DNA of 64,000 bases from Rhizobium sophorae (GCF_013087515.1 NZ_JABFCN010000016.1:1-64000), one strand, 5' to 3'. Shown: positions 47,334-55,925, counted from the stretch's first letter. The notes: generated by a model not told the origin, from the letters alone. Program-made: numbers and translations.

Positions 47334-48350
47334 TTAGGCTTGGCTTTGATCGTCGAAGATCTGCCGCACGATATAATTCGGAGAGGCATCGTCGCGGTAA
47401 TAGGTGCGCGCGATCATTTCCGCCAGGATGCCGGTGGTGATCATCTGCACCGACGACAGCAGCAGCACGATGCCGACCATCAGCATCGGTCGCGTGCCGA
47501 TGTCGTTGCCCAGGATGAACTTGTCGAAGCTGAGATAGAGCAGGATCAGCATGGCGAGCGCGCCGAGGCCGAGACCCAGCGAACCAAAGAAATGCCCCGG
47601 CCGCGCCTTGTAGCGCATGAAGAACATCACCGACAGCAGATCGAGGATGACGCGGAAGGTGCGCGAAATGCCGTATTTCGAAACGCCGTGCTCGCGGGCA
47701 TGGTGGGTGACGGCCATCTCGCCGATGCGCGAGCTCGGCACCACACCGGCGACCCAGGCTGGGATGAAGCGGTGCATCTCGCCCATCAGCTTCACCTGCT
47801 TGATGATCGAGGCACGGTAGATCTTCAGGCTGCAGCCGTAATCGTGCAGCTTGACGCCGGTGATACGGCCGATCAGGTAGTTGGCGCACCACGACGGGAT
47901 CTTGCGCAAGAACAGACCGTCCTTGCGGTTCTTGCGCCAGCCGACCAAGAGGTCGAGTTCGCGCCGTTCTAGCTCGGAGACCATCGAAGGAATGTCCTTC
48001 GGATCGTTCTGGAGGTCGCCGTCCATCGTCGCGATCAGGCGACCCTGGGCGGTGTCGATACCGGCCTGCATGGCGGCTGTCTGGCCGAAGTTGCGCTGCA
48101 GCTCGACGATTCTGAGCGCCAGCCCCTCGCGTCCGACGTACTTCCGGGCGTTGACGAGCGTCGCATCCGTGCTGCCATCGTCGACGAGGATCAGCTCCCA
48201 GCGATGGGGGTAGCTAACCATCGCAGCCACGACACGCTCGACAAGCGGGCCGACGCTTTGCTCTTCGTTGAAAATGGGCACGACCAGCGACAGTTCGAGC
48301 GATTGTACCGGATCATTCGTACCGCGAATGGGCTCTACCGTTGTCTGCAA
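47334..48350 (-). CDS. rgtE: GT2 polyprenyl-phosphate glycosyltransferase, RgtE-like
   Basis: A 338-aa ArnC/DPM1-type transferase. The GT-A domain has LVVPIFNEEQSV, LVDDGSTD, MDGDLQNDP (metal-binding DxD) and a QRNFGQTAAMQAG segment; two C-terminal membrane helices follow (about 235-300). In R. leguminosarum RgtE makes dodecaprenyl-phosphate-galacturonate, the donor used by the GT39 enzymes, and this gene sits within the GT39 cluster. The start appears to be TTG 48350, with GGAG seven bases upstream; no ATG is in frame before the first strand. Confidence 0.82.
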   Translation of the reverse strand: MQTTVEPIRGTNDPVQSLELSLVVPIFNEEQSVGPLVERVVAAMVSYPHRWELILVDDGSTDATLVNARKYVGREGLALRIVELQRNFGQTAAMQAGIDTAQGRLIATMDGDLQNDPKDIPSMVSELERRELDLLVGWRKNRKDGLFLRKIPSWCANYLIGRITGVKLHDYGCSLKIYRASIIKQVKLMGEMHRFIPAWVAGVVPSSRIGEMAVTHHAREHGVSKYGISRTFRVILDLLSVMFFMRYKARPGHFFGSLGLGLGALAMLILLYLSFDKFILGNDIGTRPMLMVGIVLLLSSVQMITTGILAEMIARTYYRDDASPNYIVRQIFDDQSQA

Positions 48351-48478
48351 CTTTCATCTCCAAAAGGCCGGACGGCCGCGCAATCTTTACTGCTGCCGCC
48401 GCGCTTGCGGAAGGCTACTACATGAAGTGTCCGCCGGTTGCCAGCGGGCAATGCCGGATTCCCCGTAATCGGCTGACC
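48336..48478 (+). repeat. Left copy of the duplicated GT2/flippase divergent junction
   Basis: This block holds the GT2 5' end, the intergenic sequence and a decayed start of the flippase-like gene. It aligns in the same orientation with 50066-50216 (shared GCAAC-TTCAT, AAAAGGCC, CTACTACATGAAG), with scattered mismatches and small indels. Confidence 0.7.
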
Positions 48479-48487
48479 TGCCGGGGC
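48422..48487 (+). pseudogene. Decayed 5' remnant of the flippase-like gene
   Basis: From ATG 48422 the frame reads MKCPPVASGQCRIPRNRLT. The intact gene at 50156 begins MKSSIVESRQSWFMRNRMT. M-K, V, S, Q, RNR and T coincide without gaps. The remnant runs into the end of the third GT39 gene and has no membrane segment, so it is not a functional gene. Confidence 0.7.
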
Positions 48488-48488
48488 G

Positions 48489-49997
48489 CTATTTCGCGCC
48501 GCCTTCCACCCAGGAGTAACCAATGGAGAAGCTGCGTTTGCCGTCACCGAAGAGATAGGGCAGCGTCAGCGTCTTCAACTCTTGCAGATGAATGCCCGAT
48601 TTGACGAGGTCATTGGCGAAGCCGGGGGAAATTGTTGGATCATCTGCGGTCTCGCCGCGCCAGATAACCAGCACCGGCCCCTTCGCGTCCGCATATTCGG
48701 GAACTCCGGGTCCGGGGAAGAACGGGATCACCACGGGAACATCGGGAAACTTCAGCCGCATGTTGCCGGCAATGAACTTGGTTCCCGCGACGATGAGAAC
48801 CGGCTTGCGGGTCGCGGTCAATTCAGCCACGTAGCCGGAAAAGGGTACGTTCGTTCTCGTATAAGTGCCGATATATTGAATGCCGACGATCCGGAAAAGA
48901 AGGATCGACAGGATGACGACCATGAAGACCGGCACCACGGGCCGGAAGCGCGCAAGACCGGCGGAAAGATCGATGTTCGCGGTTTCCAGTTTCAGGAACA
49001 GATAGATCAGCAGCACGAGCAGGCATGGGTCGAGCCAGCGCTCGTGGATATCGCTGGCGCCGGCGAAGAGGACCACGCCGACGAAGGCGAGCAGGCTGAT
49101 GACCATCATCCGCTCGATCACCCGGATCATCGGGCTGGAAGAGGAGAGCGCGCGAAAGAAGTCACGCCGGAAGGCGGCCGCGATGAGCACGATCGGCAAT
49201 GCGACGAAGCCGAGGACGGCGATCACGAGAGACAGCAGTCCTTGCCCGATGCGGGGAAGGCCGGCCGGGGCCAGGTGTTCGGCAGTCATCCGCTCCAGCG
49301 TCGGTGCAGACGCGCTGGCGAGATTGTCAGGCAGCCAGAGCGCATGCGGCAGCACGATCAGAATGGCAAGGACGGCGGCCGGCAGCAAACGCCAGTCGAT
49401 GAGACGGCTGCGCCATTCCCGCTCCGGAAGCACGGCAATGAGGGCGGCAAATGGCAGGATGGCGAAATTATACTTCGAGATGAGCCCGATGCCGGTGGCG
49501 ATGCCGATGAGGAGGTAGCTCCCGAGCGTCGGCTGGCGCAGCGTGCGGAAAAAACCGAAAAGGAAGAGCGAGGTCGCAAACAGCAGGGCAACCGTATGGG
49601 TCAGTTCGCGCTGCGCCATCAGGCCAACCTGCGGCAGGGTAATCAGGCTCAGCATGGCGACGGCTGCGAGCGAACGGCTCTTCAGCACCTCGCGGGCAGC
49701 AAGGCCGTAGAAGAGATAGCAGCCGAAGAGAATGATGTTCTTCGGCACCGAGAGCACCCACATCGATATGCCGGTCACCGAGACGATGGCATATTGGATC
49801 CAGTTGTAGAACGGCGGCTGCGGACCGTAGCCGGCAAGCAGGTATTGCGAGTAGAAGGATTGCTCCGCCTCGTCGAGATCGAGCGTATGCGGCAAGGCGA
49901 TGCGAAGCGCGATGTTCAGCAGGAAATAGGCCGCGAGAAAAATGCTTGCGCTCGTAATGCTTCTGGTAATCCGCTCCAACATCGATCTCCACGTCAA
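48489..49997 (-). CDS. GT39 family galacturonosyltransferase, RgtA/RgtB-type, in a duplicated-junction insertion
   Basis: 502 aa. [10 protein letters not shown] and [14 protein letters not shown] form the catalytic loop, and the C-terminal domain has [20 protein letters not shown], nearly the same as the gene at 45822. GGAG precedes ATG 49997. The gene is flanked by diverged copies of the junction between the GT2 and flippase-like genes, so it appears to have been inserted between two originally divergent neighbours. Just upstream is a decayed GT2 start in the other frame (TTG CGC ACA ACG ...), consistent with this. Role as for the paralogue: addition of galacturonate to LPS core. Confidence 0.87.
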   Translation of the reverse strand: MTWRSMLERITRSITSASIFLAAYFLLNIALRIALPHTLDLDEAEQSFYSQYLLAGYGPQPPFYNWIQYAIVSVTGISMWVLSVPKNIILFGCYLFYGLAAREVLKSRSLAAVAMLSLITLPQVGLMAQRELTHTVALLFATSLFLFGFFRTLRQPTLGSYLLIGIATGIGLISKYNFAILPFAALIAVLPEREWRSRLIDWRLLPAAVLAILIVLPHALWLPDNLASASAPTLERMTAEHLAPAGLPRIGQGLLSLVIAVLGFVALPIVLIAAAFRRDFFRALSSSSPMIRVIERMMVISLLAFVGVVLFAGASDIHERWLDPCLLVLLIYLFLKLETANIDLSAGLARFRPVVPVFMVVILSILLFRIVGIQYIGTYTRTNVPFSGYVAELTATRKPVLIVAGTKFIAGNMRLKFPDVPVVIPFFPGPGVPEYADAKGPVLVIWRGETADDPTISPGFANDLVKSGIHLQELKTLTLPYLFGDGKRSFSIGYSWVEGGAK

Positions 49998-50065
49998 ACC
50001 GGCGAGGCGCCGTCATCTACCAGTCTGTCGCTCGGATCGTCGGCGCAGAAGGCCCCGCCATCAAC

Positions 50066-50216
50066 TCCGTCGTTGTGCGCAACCTTCATTTCTCATAAAA
50101 GGCCTGGCGACGGAACCGCTGCCTATGCCGAAGCCAAGCGAGGAATGCCTACTACATGAAGAGTTCGATCGTTGAAAGCCGGCAATCCTGGTTTATGCGC
50201 AATCGCATGACCGTTC
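50066..50216 (+). repeat. Right copy of the duplicated GT2/flippase divergent junction
   Basis: It contains the intact start of the flippase-like gene (ATG 50156) and, on the minus strand, a decayed GT2 start (TTG CGC ACA ACG, compared with TTG CAG ACA ACG in the live gene). It aligns with 48336-48478. Confidence 0.7.
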
Positions 50217-51118
50217 TGACGGTCGTCATCGTCGCAGCCTATGGCCTCTTCATCCAATGGTTCTGGGGTTGGCCTGTTATCATCAGGCAGTGGTCCGATG
50301 TCGGCGCGGGTCCGGTGATCGGTGCGCTCGTGCTGCTGACGAGCACCTATTTCCTGCGCACCTGGCGCATCTATGATTATTTCCCGAACGAGACGGCTGG
50401 CCGGTTCGCGGTCCTCTTCCGCGTCACGCAGATCCACAATCTGCTGAACATCATGCTGCCCTTCCGCGCCGGCGAGACGAGCTTTCCGCTGCTGATGCGC
50501 ACCGAATTCGGCATTCCGCTGACGCGCGGAACCTCGGCGCTCTTCGTCATGCGGCTGCTCGACCTGCACGCGCTTTTGGCCGCCGCCGGCATCGGCTTTG
50601 CCGTCGCTTCAGCCGATGCCGCTGTTGCCTGGGCGCTCTGGACAGCCTTCCTGCTGCTGCCGGTCGCGGCCTTCGCCGCCCGCAAGCCGCTGCTGCGCCT
50701 CGCCGCCAAGCTGCTGCCCAACAAGGCGCAGAAATTCGTCGCCGAGATCGAAAACGGCTTGCCGCTCGATGCCATCGCCTTTGCGCGCGCTTGGACGATG
50801 ACCATCGTCAACTGGCTGGTGAAGGTGATGGTGCTCGCATGGGCGCTCGGCCTGATGGGCGTGCTGCCGATGGCGGCAAGCTTCGGCGGCGCGCTGGGCG
50901 GCGAGCTTTCCTCGGTGCTGCCGATGCATGCACCGGGCGGCGTCGGCACTTATCCGGCCGGCATCACCGCCGGCGCCATCGCCTTGGGCGCATCGAGCGA
51001 GCGGATGGCTCTGGCCGCGCTGGCGCAGGCTAGCGTCAATGCCCACTTGCTGATCATCGTCTCGGCGCTCACCGGCACCGCGATCTCACTGCCGCTCGGA
51101 CGTCGTGGCAAGCTCTAA
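50156..51118 (+). CDS. Flippase-like membrane protein (LPG synthase TM / UPF0104 family)
   Basis: A 320-aa protein with about eight membrane helices of the lysylphosphatidylglycerol-synthase transmembrane family. HNLLNIMLPFRAGE matches the conserved N-x-x-x-P-x-R-x-G-E region, and LPMHAPGGVGTYPAGI matches the C-terminal P-G-G-x-G motif. Family members are proposed lipid or glycolipid translocases. In the rgt cluster it could handle the polyprenyl-linked sugar, but no specific function is established by the sequence. Its 3' end overlaps the convergent sigma factor gene by 33 bp. Confidence 0.85.
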   Translation: MKSSIVESRQSWFMRNRMTVLTVVIVAAYGLFIQWFWGWPVIIRQWSDVGAGPVIGALVLLTSTYFLRTWRIYDYFPNETAGRFAVLFRVTQIHNLLNIMLPFRAGETSFPLLMRTEFGIPLTRGTSALFVMRLLDLHALLAAAGIGFAVASADAAVAWALWTAFLLLPVAAFAARKPLLRLAAKLLPNKAQKFVAEIENGLPLDAIAFARAWTMTIVNWLVKVMVLAWALGLMGVLPMAASFGGALGGELSSVLPMHAPGGVGTYPAGITAGAIALGASSERMALAALAQASVNAHLLIIVSALTGTAISLPLGRRGKL

Positions 51119-52327
51119 AATCCGTTTTCTCAAAAACGCCTGCTCCGGCTCCTGCCGGCAGAGCGACAGCGCTGTTTCATACGCGGCGATCGCCTCTTGC
51201 CTCCGGCCGAGACGGCGCAGGAAATCGGCGCGCGCCGAATGGGCGAGGTGGTAGGCCTGCAACTCCCGGCGTTCTAGAATGGCATCGACCAGATCCAGCC
51301 CCTTTGCCGGCCCTTCCGTCATCGCAATCGCCACGGCGCGGTTGAGCTCGACGATCGGGGAGGGCTGCGCCGCCAGCAGCAGATCGTAATAAAAGGCGAT
51401 CCGCCGCCAGTCGGTTTCTTCGGCGCTCGAAACCTTCGCATGCTCGGCGGCGATCGCCGCCTGCACCGTATAGCTGCCGATCTCTCCCGTCCGCATCGCC
51501 TCGGCAAGCAGCGCCAGGCCTTCGGTAATCTTCGCATGATCCCAGAGCGAGCGATCCTGATCGGCAAGCAGCACCAGCGAACCGTCTCCGACGCGGCGGG
51601 CGGTGCGGCGGGAATCCTGCAGCAGCATCAAGGCCAGCAGGCCGCAGACGTCGGGATGCGGCAGCAGCGCCAGAAGCAGCCGCGCCAGACGGATCGCTTC
51701 TGCGGTCAGGTCGGCGCGGACCACCTCCTCGCCCGAAGAGGCCGAATAGCCCTCGTTGAAGACGAGGTAGATGACGTGCAGCACCGGGTCGAGTCGCGGC
51801 GGCAACGCCTCGCGGCCCGGCACCTCGTAGGGGATCTTCGCCGCCCGGATCCTGCCTTTGGCGCGCACGATCCGCTGGGCCACCGTCGGCGCCGGAATGA
51901 GGAAGGCATGGGCGATCTCTTCGGTGGTTAGCCCGCAGATTTCCCTCAGCGCCATCGCCATCTGCGCATCGGCCGGGATGAGCGGATGGCAGCAGGTGAA
52001 GATCAGCCGCAGCATGTCGTCCTCGATCGGTTCCATGTCGCCGATCTCCGTTGCATCAGGCGTGTAGAGGCTGTCTTCGATATGATGCTGCGAAGCATCG
52101 AAACGCGCCCGCCGTCGGATCGTGTCGATCGCCTTGAAACGCCCCGTCGAAACGAGCCAGGCGAAGGGATTGCCGGGAATACCGTCCGTCGGCCATGTCC
52201 GGGCGGCGGCGGCAAAGGCGTCGTGAAGCGCCTCCTCCGCCCGGTCGAAATCGCCGAGCAGACGGATCAGCGTCGCCAGAACCCGGCGCGATTGCGTTCG
52301 GTAGATTTCTTCGATGACGCTTTCCAA
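51086..52327 (-). CDS. ECF42-type RNA polymerase sigma factor with C-terminal extension
   Basis: 413 aa, twice the length of ordinary ECF sigmas. Region 2 (residues about 10-80, DFDRAEEALHDAFAAAARTW) and region 4 (about 115-165, LREICGLTTEEIAHAFLIP, APTVAQRIVRAKGRIR) are followed by a roughly 230-residue TPR-like domain containing LHVIYLVFNEGYSASSG and AVAIAMTEGPAKGLDLVDAI, the ECF42 hallmark. This group has no anti-sigma factor and is linked to DGPF/YCII genes, three of which precede it in the same operon. Targets probably include that operon. Confidence 0.93.
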   Translation of the reverse strand: MESVIEEIYRTQSRRVLATLIRLLGDFDRAEEALHDAFAAAARTWPTDGIPGNPFAWLVSTGRFKAIDTIRRRARFDASQHHIEDSLYTPDATEIGDMEPIEDDMLRLIFTCCHPLIPADAQMAMALREICGLTTEEIAHAFLIPAPTVAQRIVRAKGRIRAAKIPYEVPGREALPPRLDPVLHVIYLVFNEGYSASSGEEVVRADLTAEAIRLARLLLALLPHPDVCGLLALMLLQDSRRTARRVGDGSLVLLADQDRSLWDHAKITEGLALLAEAMRTGEIGSYTVQAAIAAEHAKVSSAEETDWRRIAFYYDLLLAAQPSPIVELNRAVAIAMTEGPAKGLDLVDAILERRELQAYHLAHSARADFLRRLGRRQEAIAAYETALSLCRQEPEQAFLRKRILELATTSERQ

Positions 52328-52336
52328 TCAGGCACC

Positions 52337-52696
52337 TCAGTCTGGCAGGGTCAGCGTCCGCACGGGCCTCACTTCGACCGCGCCGTAACGGGCCGATGGG
52401 ATTCGCCCGGCGATCTCTATTGCCTTGACCATGTCGAGCGCCTCGATGACGTAGAAGCCGGCTAGATGCTCCTTCGTTTCGACATAAGGCCCGTCCGTGG
52501 CGGAGAGCGTGTTGTTGCGAACACGCAGCACGGTCGCCGTGTCAGGCATTTCCAAGGCATCGGAGTGGATCATGATGCCCTCGCGGGACAGCTCCTCATC
52601 GAAAGCGAAATGCGCTTTGATAAGTTCGGCGGTTTCACCTGGCGTCAGCGTTCCGTCGGTGTCGGTGCTGTTATAAATCAGGCAGATGTAGCGCAT
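52337..52696 (-). CDS. YCII-related (DGPF) protein A
   Basis: 119 aa, beginning MRYICLIYNSTD. It carries the family motif in variant form, SATDGPYVETKEHLAGFYVIE. YCII proteins are small ferredoxin-like-fold dimers of unclear biochemistry. The gene lies 9 bp before the ECF42 gene and 2 bp after the next DGPF gene. ATG 52696 has GGGAAAT upstream. Confidence 0.9.
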   Translation of the reverse strand: MRYICLIYNSTDTDGTLTPGETAELIKAHFAFDEELSREGIMIHSDALEMPDTATVLRVRNNTLSATDGPYVETKEHLAGFYVIEALDMVKAIEIAGRIPSARYGAVEVRPVRTLTLPD

Positions 52697-52698
52697 GA

Positions 52699-53058
52699 CT
52701 ATTTCCCATCCTGGATAGCGTAAGTCGGGCGCACTTCGATCGAGCAATATTTGAGGATCGGAAAACTCGACACGATCGTCTTCGCCTCGTCGATATTCTC
52801 GGCTTCGATCAGCACAAAACCGCCGAGGTGCTCTTTGATTTCGGCAAATGGGCCATCGGTCGCAGAGACGTCGCCATTGCGCAGGCGGACCGTGATCGCT
52901 GTTGACGGTTCATGCAAGGCGAGCGCCACCAGCAGATGACCGCTCTCGCGCCAGCGATTGTCGCTGATGATGCACTCCTGTGTCAGCGCATCCCATTCGG
53001 TCTGAGGGACCAGCTTGCTTTTTTCCGTGTCGAACCAGATCTGGCATAGAAATTTCAT
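52699..53058 (-). CDS. YCII-related (DGPF) protein B
   Basis: 119 aa, beginning MKFLCQIWFDTEKSKLV, with ATDGPFAEIKEHLGGFVLIEA as the DGPF motif and ending with the conserved IEVRP segment. ATG 53058 follows GAGAGACC; the longer open frame upstream has no family similarity. Middle gene of the three-paralogue set. Confidence 0.9.
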   Translation of the reverse strand: MKFLCQIWFDTEKSKLVPQTEWDALTQECIISDNRWRESGHLLVALALHEPSTAITVRLRNGDVSATDGPFAEIKEHLGGFVLIEAENIDEAKTIVSSFPILKYCSIEVRPTYAIQDGK

Positions 53059-53068
53059 TGGTCTCTCC

Positions 53069-53425
53069 TCACTTAGCTCCGAATTCGTGGATTGGCCGCA
53101 CTTCGATCGCGCCGAGCATGGCGAGCGGGATGCCCGCGGCAATGCGGATCGCTTCGTTGAGATCCTTGGCCTCGATCAGGATAAAGCCGCCGAGCGCCTC
53201 CTTCGTCTCGGCAAAGGGACCGTCCGTCACCGACATCTCGCCATTGCGCACCCGTACGGTCACCGCCGATTTCGGCGGCTGCAGCGCCTGGGCGACGATC
53301 ATATGCCCGCTATCGACGAGGTCCTTGTCATAATTCAAGGAATCGGTGTCGAGTTCGGTCTTCTCCTCTTGTGTCATGGCGTCGAGTACCTCGCCATCGA
53401 ACCAGACCTGACAGAGATATTTCAT
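53069..53425 (-). CDS. YCII-related (DGPF) protein C, first gene of the ECF42 operon
   Basis: 118 aa, beginning MKYLCQVWFDGEVLDAMTQE, with VTDGPFAETKEALGGFILIEA. It is closest to protein B. As first gene, its upstream region (53426-53580) should hold the promoter that the ECF42 sigma factor may recognise; the region is shared with a divergent small membrane-protein gene. Confidence 0.9.
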   Translation of the reverse strand: MKYLCQVWFDGEVLDAMTQEEKTELDTDSLNYDKDLVDSGHMIVAQALQPPKSAVTVRVRNGEMSVTDGPFAETKEALGGFILIEAKDLNEAIRIAAGIPLAMLGAIEVRPIHEFGAK

Positions 53426-53580
53426 CGCGGACAGCCTTCCTTGCCGTGTTCCAATACCCTTGGACGAACGATCTTCGCGCAGTTCGACAGCGGCGGGAAA
53501 AATCTTTTGTGCCCGCCAGTGTCGAAATCGCGAGGCAGCGCTCGACAAGGCTTCGTCGAAAGCTGTCGAGGAGAATAGCA

Positions 53581-53796
53581 ATGAGTATTTTTGAAATCGC
53601 TGTGGCAAGCCAGATATGGGCGCGCCGCCATGAAAAGCGTGAGCTGGAGTTCGTCGAAAGCGATGGGCTGAAGATTCTCCTGCGCGTCGCTTTCGTCTTC
53701 GTCGCCTTCACCCTGTTGATCGCGGGGCTGAATGTTGCCGCAGGCAGGCCGCAGATGCTTGTGCAGCAGTCAGCACCTGTCGTGACCGGTAGGTGA
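53581..53796 (+). CDS. Small single-pass membrane protein, 71 aa
   Basis: From ATG 53581 (preceded by GAGGAGAATAGC) the product begins MSIFEIAVASQIWARRHEKR, is charged to residue 35, then has one hydrophobic helix (LLRVAFVFVAFTLLIAGLNVAA) and a short Gln-rich end. No family is recognised. It is divergent from the DGPF/ECF42 operon and ends 9 bp before the end of the convergent AMP nucleosidase gene. Confidence 0.65.
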   Translation: MSIFEIAVASQIWARRHEKRELEFVESDGLKILLRVAFVFVAFTLLIAGLNVAAGRPQMLVQQSAPVVTGR

Positions 53797-53805
53797 GGAA
53801 CCGGC

Positions 53806-55308
53806 CTATTGGAAGGCCGTCTCGAAGAAGCTGCGCAGCTTGCGCGAATGCAGCGCTTCCTTAGGCATGGCGGCAAGCTTCTGGACGGCGCGGATGCCGA
53901 TCTGCAGGTGCTGGTTGACCTGCGTGCGGTAGAAGGCCGTTGCCATGCCCGGCAGCTTCAACTCGCCGTGCAGCGGCTTGTCGGAGACGCAGAGCAGCGT
54001 GCCATAGGGCACGCGGAAGCGGAAGCCGTTGGCGGCGATCGTTGCCGATTCCATGTCGAGCGCGATCGCGCGCGCCTGGGAGAGCCGCTTCACCGGCCCG
54101 CGCTGGTCGCGCAGTTCCCAGTTGCGGTTGTCGATCGTGCCGACGGTACCGGTGCGCATGATGCGCTTCAACTCGAAACCTTCATAGCCGGTGATTTCGG
54201 CAACGGCCGCTTCGAGCGCCACCTGCACTTCGGCCAGCGCCGGGATCGGCACCCAGACCGGCAGGTCGTCGTCGAGAACATGATCCTCGCGCATATAGGC
54301 ATGGGCGAGAACATAGTCGCCGAGCCGTTGGCTGTTGCGAAGACCGGCACAATGGCCGAGCATCAGCCAGGCATGCGGGCGCAACACGGCGACGTGGTCG
54401 GTGATCGTCTTGGCGTTGGAGGGACCGACGCCGATATTGATCATGGTGATCCCGGCATGGCCCTTCTTCTTCAGATGGTAGGCCGGCATTTGCGGCAGGC
54501 GGGTGAGGGCAGCATCCGTTTCCGGCGCGTTCGAGCCGGGCAGGGTGACGACATTGCCGGGCTCGACGAAGGCAGTATAGCCGTGGCCGCCTTCCGCCAT
54601 CAGCTTGCGCGCCCAGCTGCAGAATTCGTCGATATAGAACTGGTAGTTGGTGAACAGCACGAAATTCTGGAAATGCTCGGCATGCGTCGCCGTATAATGT
54701 GACAGTCGGGCGAGCGAATAGTCGATGCGTTGCGCGGTGAACGGCGCAAGCGGTGAGGGCTCTCCCGGCGGCGGGATATATTCGCCGTTGGCGATCTCGT
54801 CGTCGGTGGTGTTGAGGTCGGGCGTGTCGAAGATATCGCGCATCGGAAAGTCGATGAAGGCGCTGGTCGATGCTTCCACATGCGCCCCCTCGCCGAAGGC
54901 GAAGTGCAAGGGGATCGGTGTCGTCGATTCCGAAACGATGACAGGCACATTATGGCTCTTCATCAAGAGCGCCAGCTGCTCCTTCAGGTAATGCTTGAAG
55001 AGCTTCGGCCGGGTGATTGTCGTCGTATAGATGCCGGGTGCCGTGACATGGCCATAGGAAAGCCGCGAATCGACATGGCCGAAGCTTGTCGTCTCGATGC
55101 TGACCTGCGGATAAAATGCGCGGTAGCGCGAGGAGATCGGCGCACCCTGCGCAAGTTCGCTGAAACTCTCGATTAAAAACGCCGTGTTGCGCTCGTAAAG
55201 CGCCGTCAGCGTCTCGACCGCCTTAGCGGGATCATCGAAGCTCTGAGGCTGGAAAGGCGGTGGAGAGGATGTGTCGAGGGGCGACAAAGGGGAGATTCGT
55301 TTGTTCAT
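53806..55308 (-). CDS. amn: AMP nucleosidase
   Basis: A 500-aa enzyme that splits AMP into adenine and ribose-5-phosphate, controlling purine nucleotide levels. The C-terminal two thirds form a nucleoside phosphorylase-type domain with MINIGVGPSNAKTITDHVAVLRP, HAWLMLGHCAGLRNSQRLGDY and ALDMESATIAANGFRFRVPYG, the last holding the purine-binding Glu. The N-terminal domain (to about 170) is the AMN-specific regulatory part. Length matches Amn proteins. Confidence 0.95.
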   Translation of the reverse strand: MNKRISPLSPLDTSSPPPFQPQSFDDPAKAVETLTALYERNTAFLIESFSELAQGAPISSRYRAFYPQVSIETTSFGHVDSRLSYGHVTAPGIYTTTITRPKLFKHYLKEQLALLMKSHNVPVIVSESTTPIPLHFAFGEGAHVEASTSAFIDFPMRDIFDTPDLNTTDDEIANGEYIPPPGEPSPLAPFTAQRIDYSLARLSHYTATHAEHFQNFVLFTNYQFYIDEFCSWARKLMAEGGHGYTAFVEPGNVVTLPGSNAPETDAALTRLPQMPAYHLKKKGHAGITMINIGVGPSNAKTITDHVAVLRPHAWLMLGHCAGLRNSQRLGDYVLAHAYMREDHVLDDDLPVWVPIPALAEVQVALEAAVAEITGYEGFELKRIMRTGTVGTIDNRNWELRDQRGPVKRLSQARAIALDMESATIAANGFRFRVPYGTLLCVSDKPLHGELKLPGMATAFYRTQVNQHLQIGIRAVQKLAAMPKEALHSRKLRSFFETAFQ

Positions 55309-55401
55309 GACGCATTATAGAGAGTTGTTCTTGACAAGCAAACGACGCGCGCCGGCGGATTCCGATTTTTTGTCCTCTTCCGCGCTTGGTGCGAATGGCT
55401 G

Positions 55402-55475
55402 TCCAAAAGTGCGCAGCGGTTTTGAGACAACGACATGCATAAATCAAAGACTTAAAGCGCATCGCGATGCGCTTT
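55402..55475. repeat. Rhizobium-type intergenic palindromic repeat
   Basis: The segment CCAAAAGTGCGCAGCGGTTT, then ACGACATGCATAAATCAAAG, then the 22-bp perfect palindrome at 55454-55475 (AAAGCGCATCG and its complement) is of the kind I know as a dispersed element in R. leguminosarum/etli genomes (RIME-like). It lies between amn and a small exported-protein gene. Confidence 0.6.
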
Positions 55476-55477
55476 AC

Positions 55478-55657
55478 TCACCGCACCGCAGGGGCGCAGA
55501 AGGTGCCGTTTCTCTCCAGGCAGGTATAGCTCGCCCCGAAATGCGACTGCGCGCCGCCGCCGCCATTATGCACCACGACTGCCGAAAACGTGACCGCGAA
55601 GATCGCCGCAAACAGTGTGATGATGCTAAGGCGTCTTGCCAGAATATAGTGGTTCAT
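55478..55657 (-). CDS. Small exported or membrane-anchored protein, 59 aa
   Basis: Starts MNHYILARRLSIITLFAAIF, with a basic N-terminus and one hydrophobic segment to about residue 28, then a Gly-rich stretch (HNGGGGAQSHFG) and two cysteines (YTCLERNGTFC) that could form a disulfide in the periplasm. GGGGCAAGGC precedes ATG 55657. No family is recognised. Confidence 0.55.
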   Translation of the reverse strand: MNHYILARRLSIITLFAAIFAVTFSAVVVHNGGGGAQSHFGASYTCLERNGTFCAPAVR

Positions 55658-55863
55658 TGCCTTGCCCCCGATACGCAACTCTATCGTGACATGAGTTTTG
55701 CCATGCGGTGGCTGAATGAGTGCTGAGATACCGGTTCATCCGCCGTTCAGCTTGCCGGACAGGCTCGGCCAGGTTGCGGAGAGGATCAGGAGGGGTTCGC
55801 GGGGGAGTTCGACGCCATTCGACTTCGCCAGCTGGCGTAGCGGCGGAGACCGCAAAGGGCTCC

Positions 55864-55889
55864 GAAGCATGCCGGCGTCGGCATGCTTC
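55864..55889 (-). terminator. Hairpin, possible terminator of the DUF2147 gene
   Basis: GAAGCATGCCG and CGGCATGCTTC pair perfectly (11 bp) around GCGT, 37 bp past the DUF2147 stop. There is no clear U-run, so it may only be an mRNA 3' structure. The rest of 55658-55925 shows nothing I can support as a gene. Confidence 0.4.
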
Positions 55890-55925
55890 AGCGTTTGAGA
55901 TGATCGTTGCGCGAGCCCTATGGCC

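Noticed and set aside
44331..47972. A 1213-codon open frame on the plus strand across the GT39 genes
   Set aside because: Low-complexity composition (His, Arg, Gln, Asp) and no recognisable domain; it lies opposite three real membrane-protein genes, where antisense frames stay open through codon bias.
55716..55898. A 60-codon plus-strand frame starting MSAEIPVHPPFSLPD
   Set aside because: No ribosome site, it ends within a hairpin, and no family is apparent; left as unassigned intergenic sequence.
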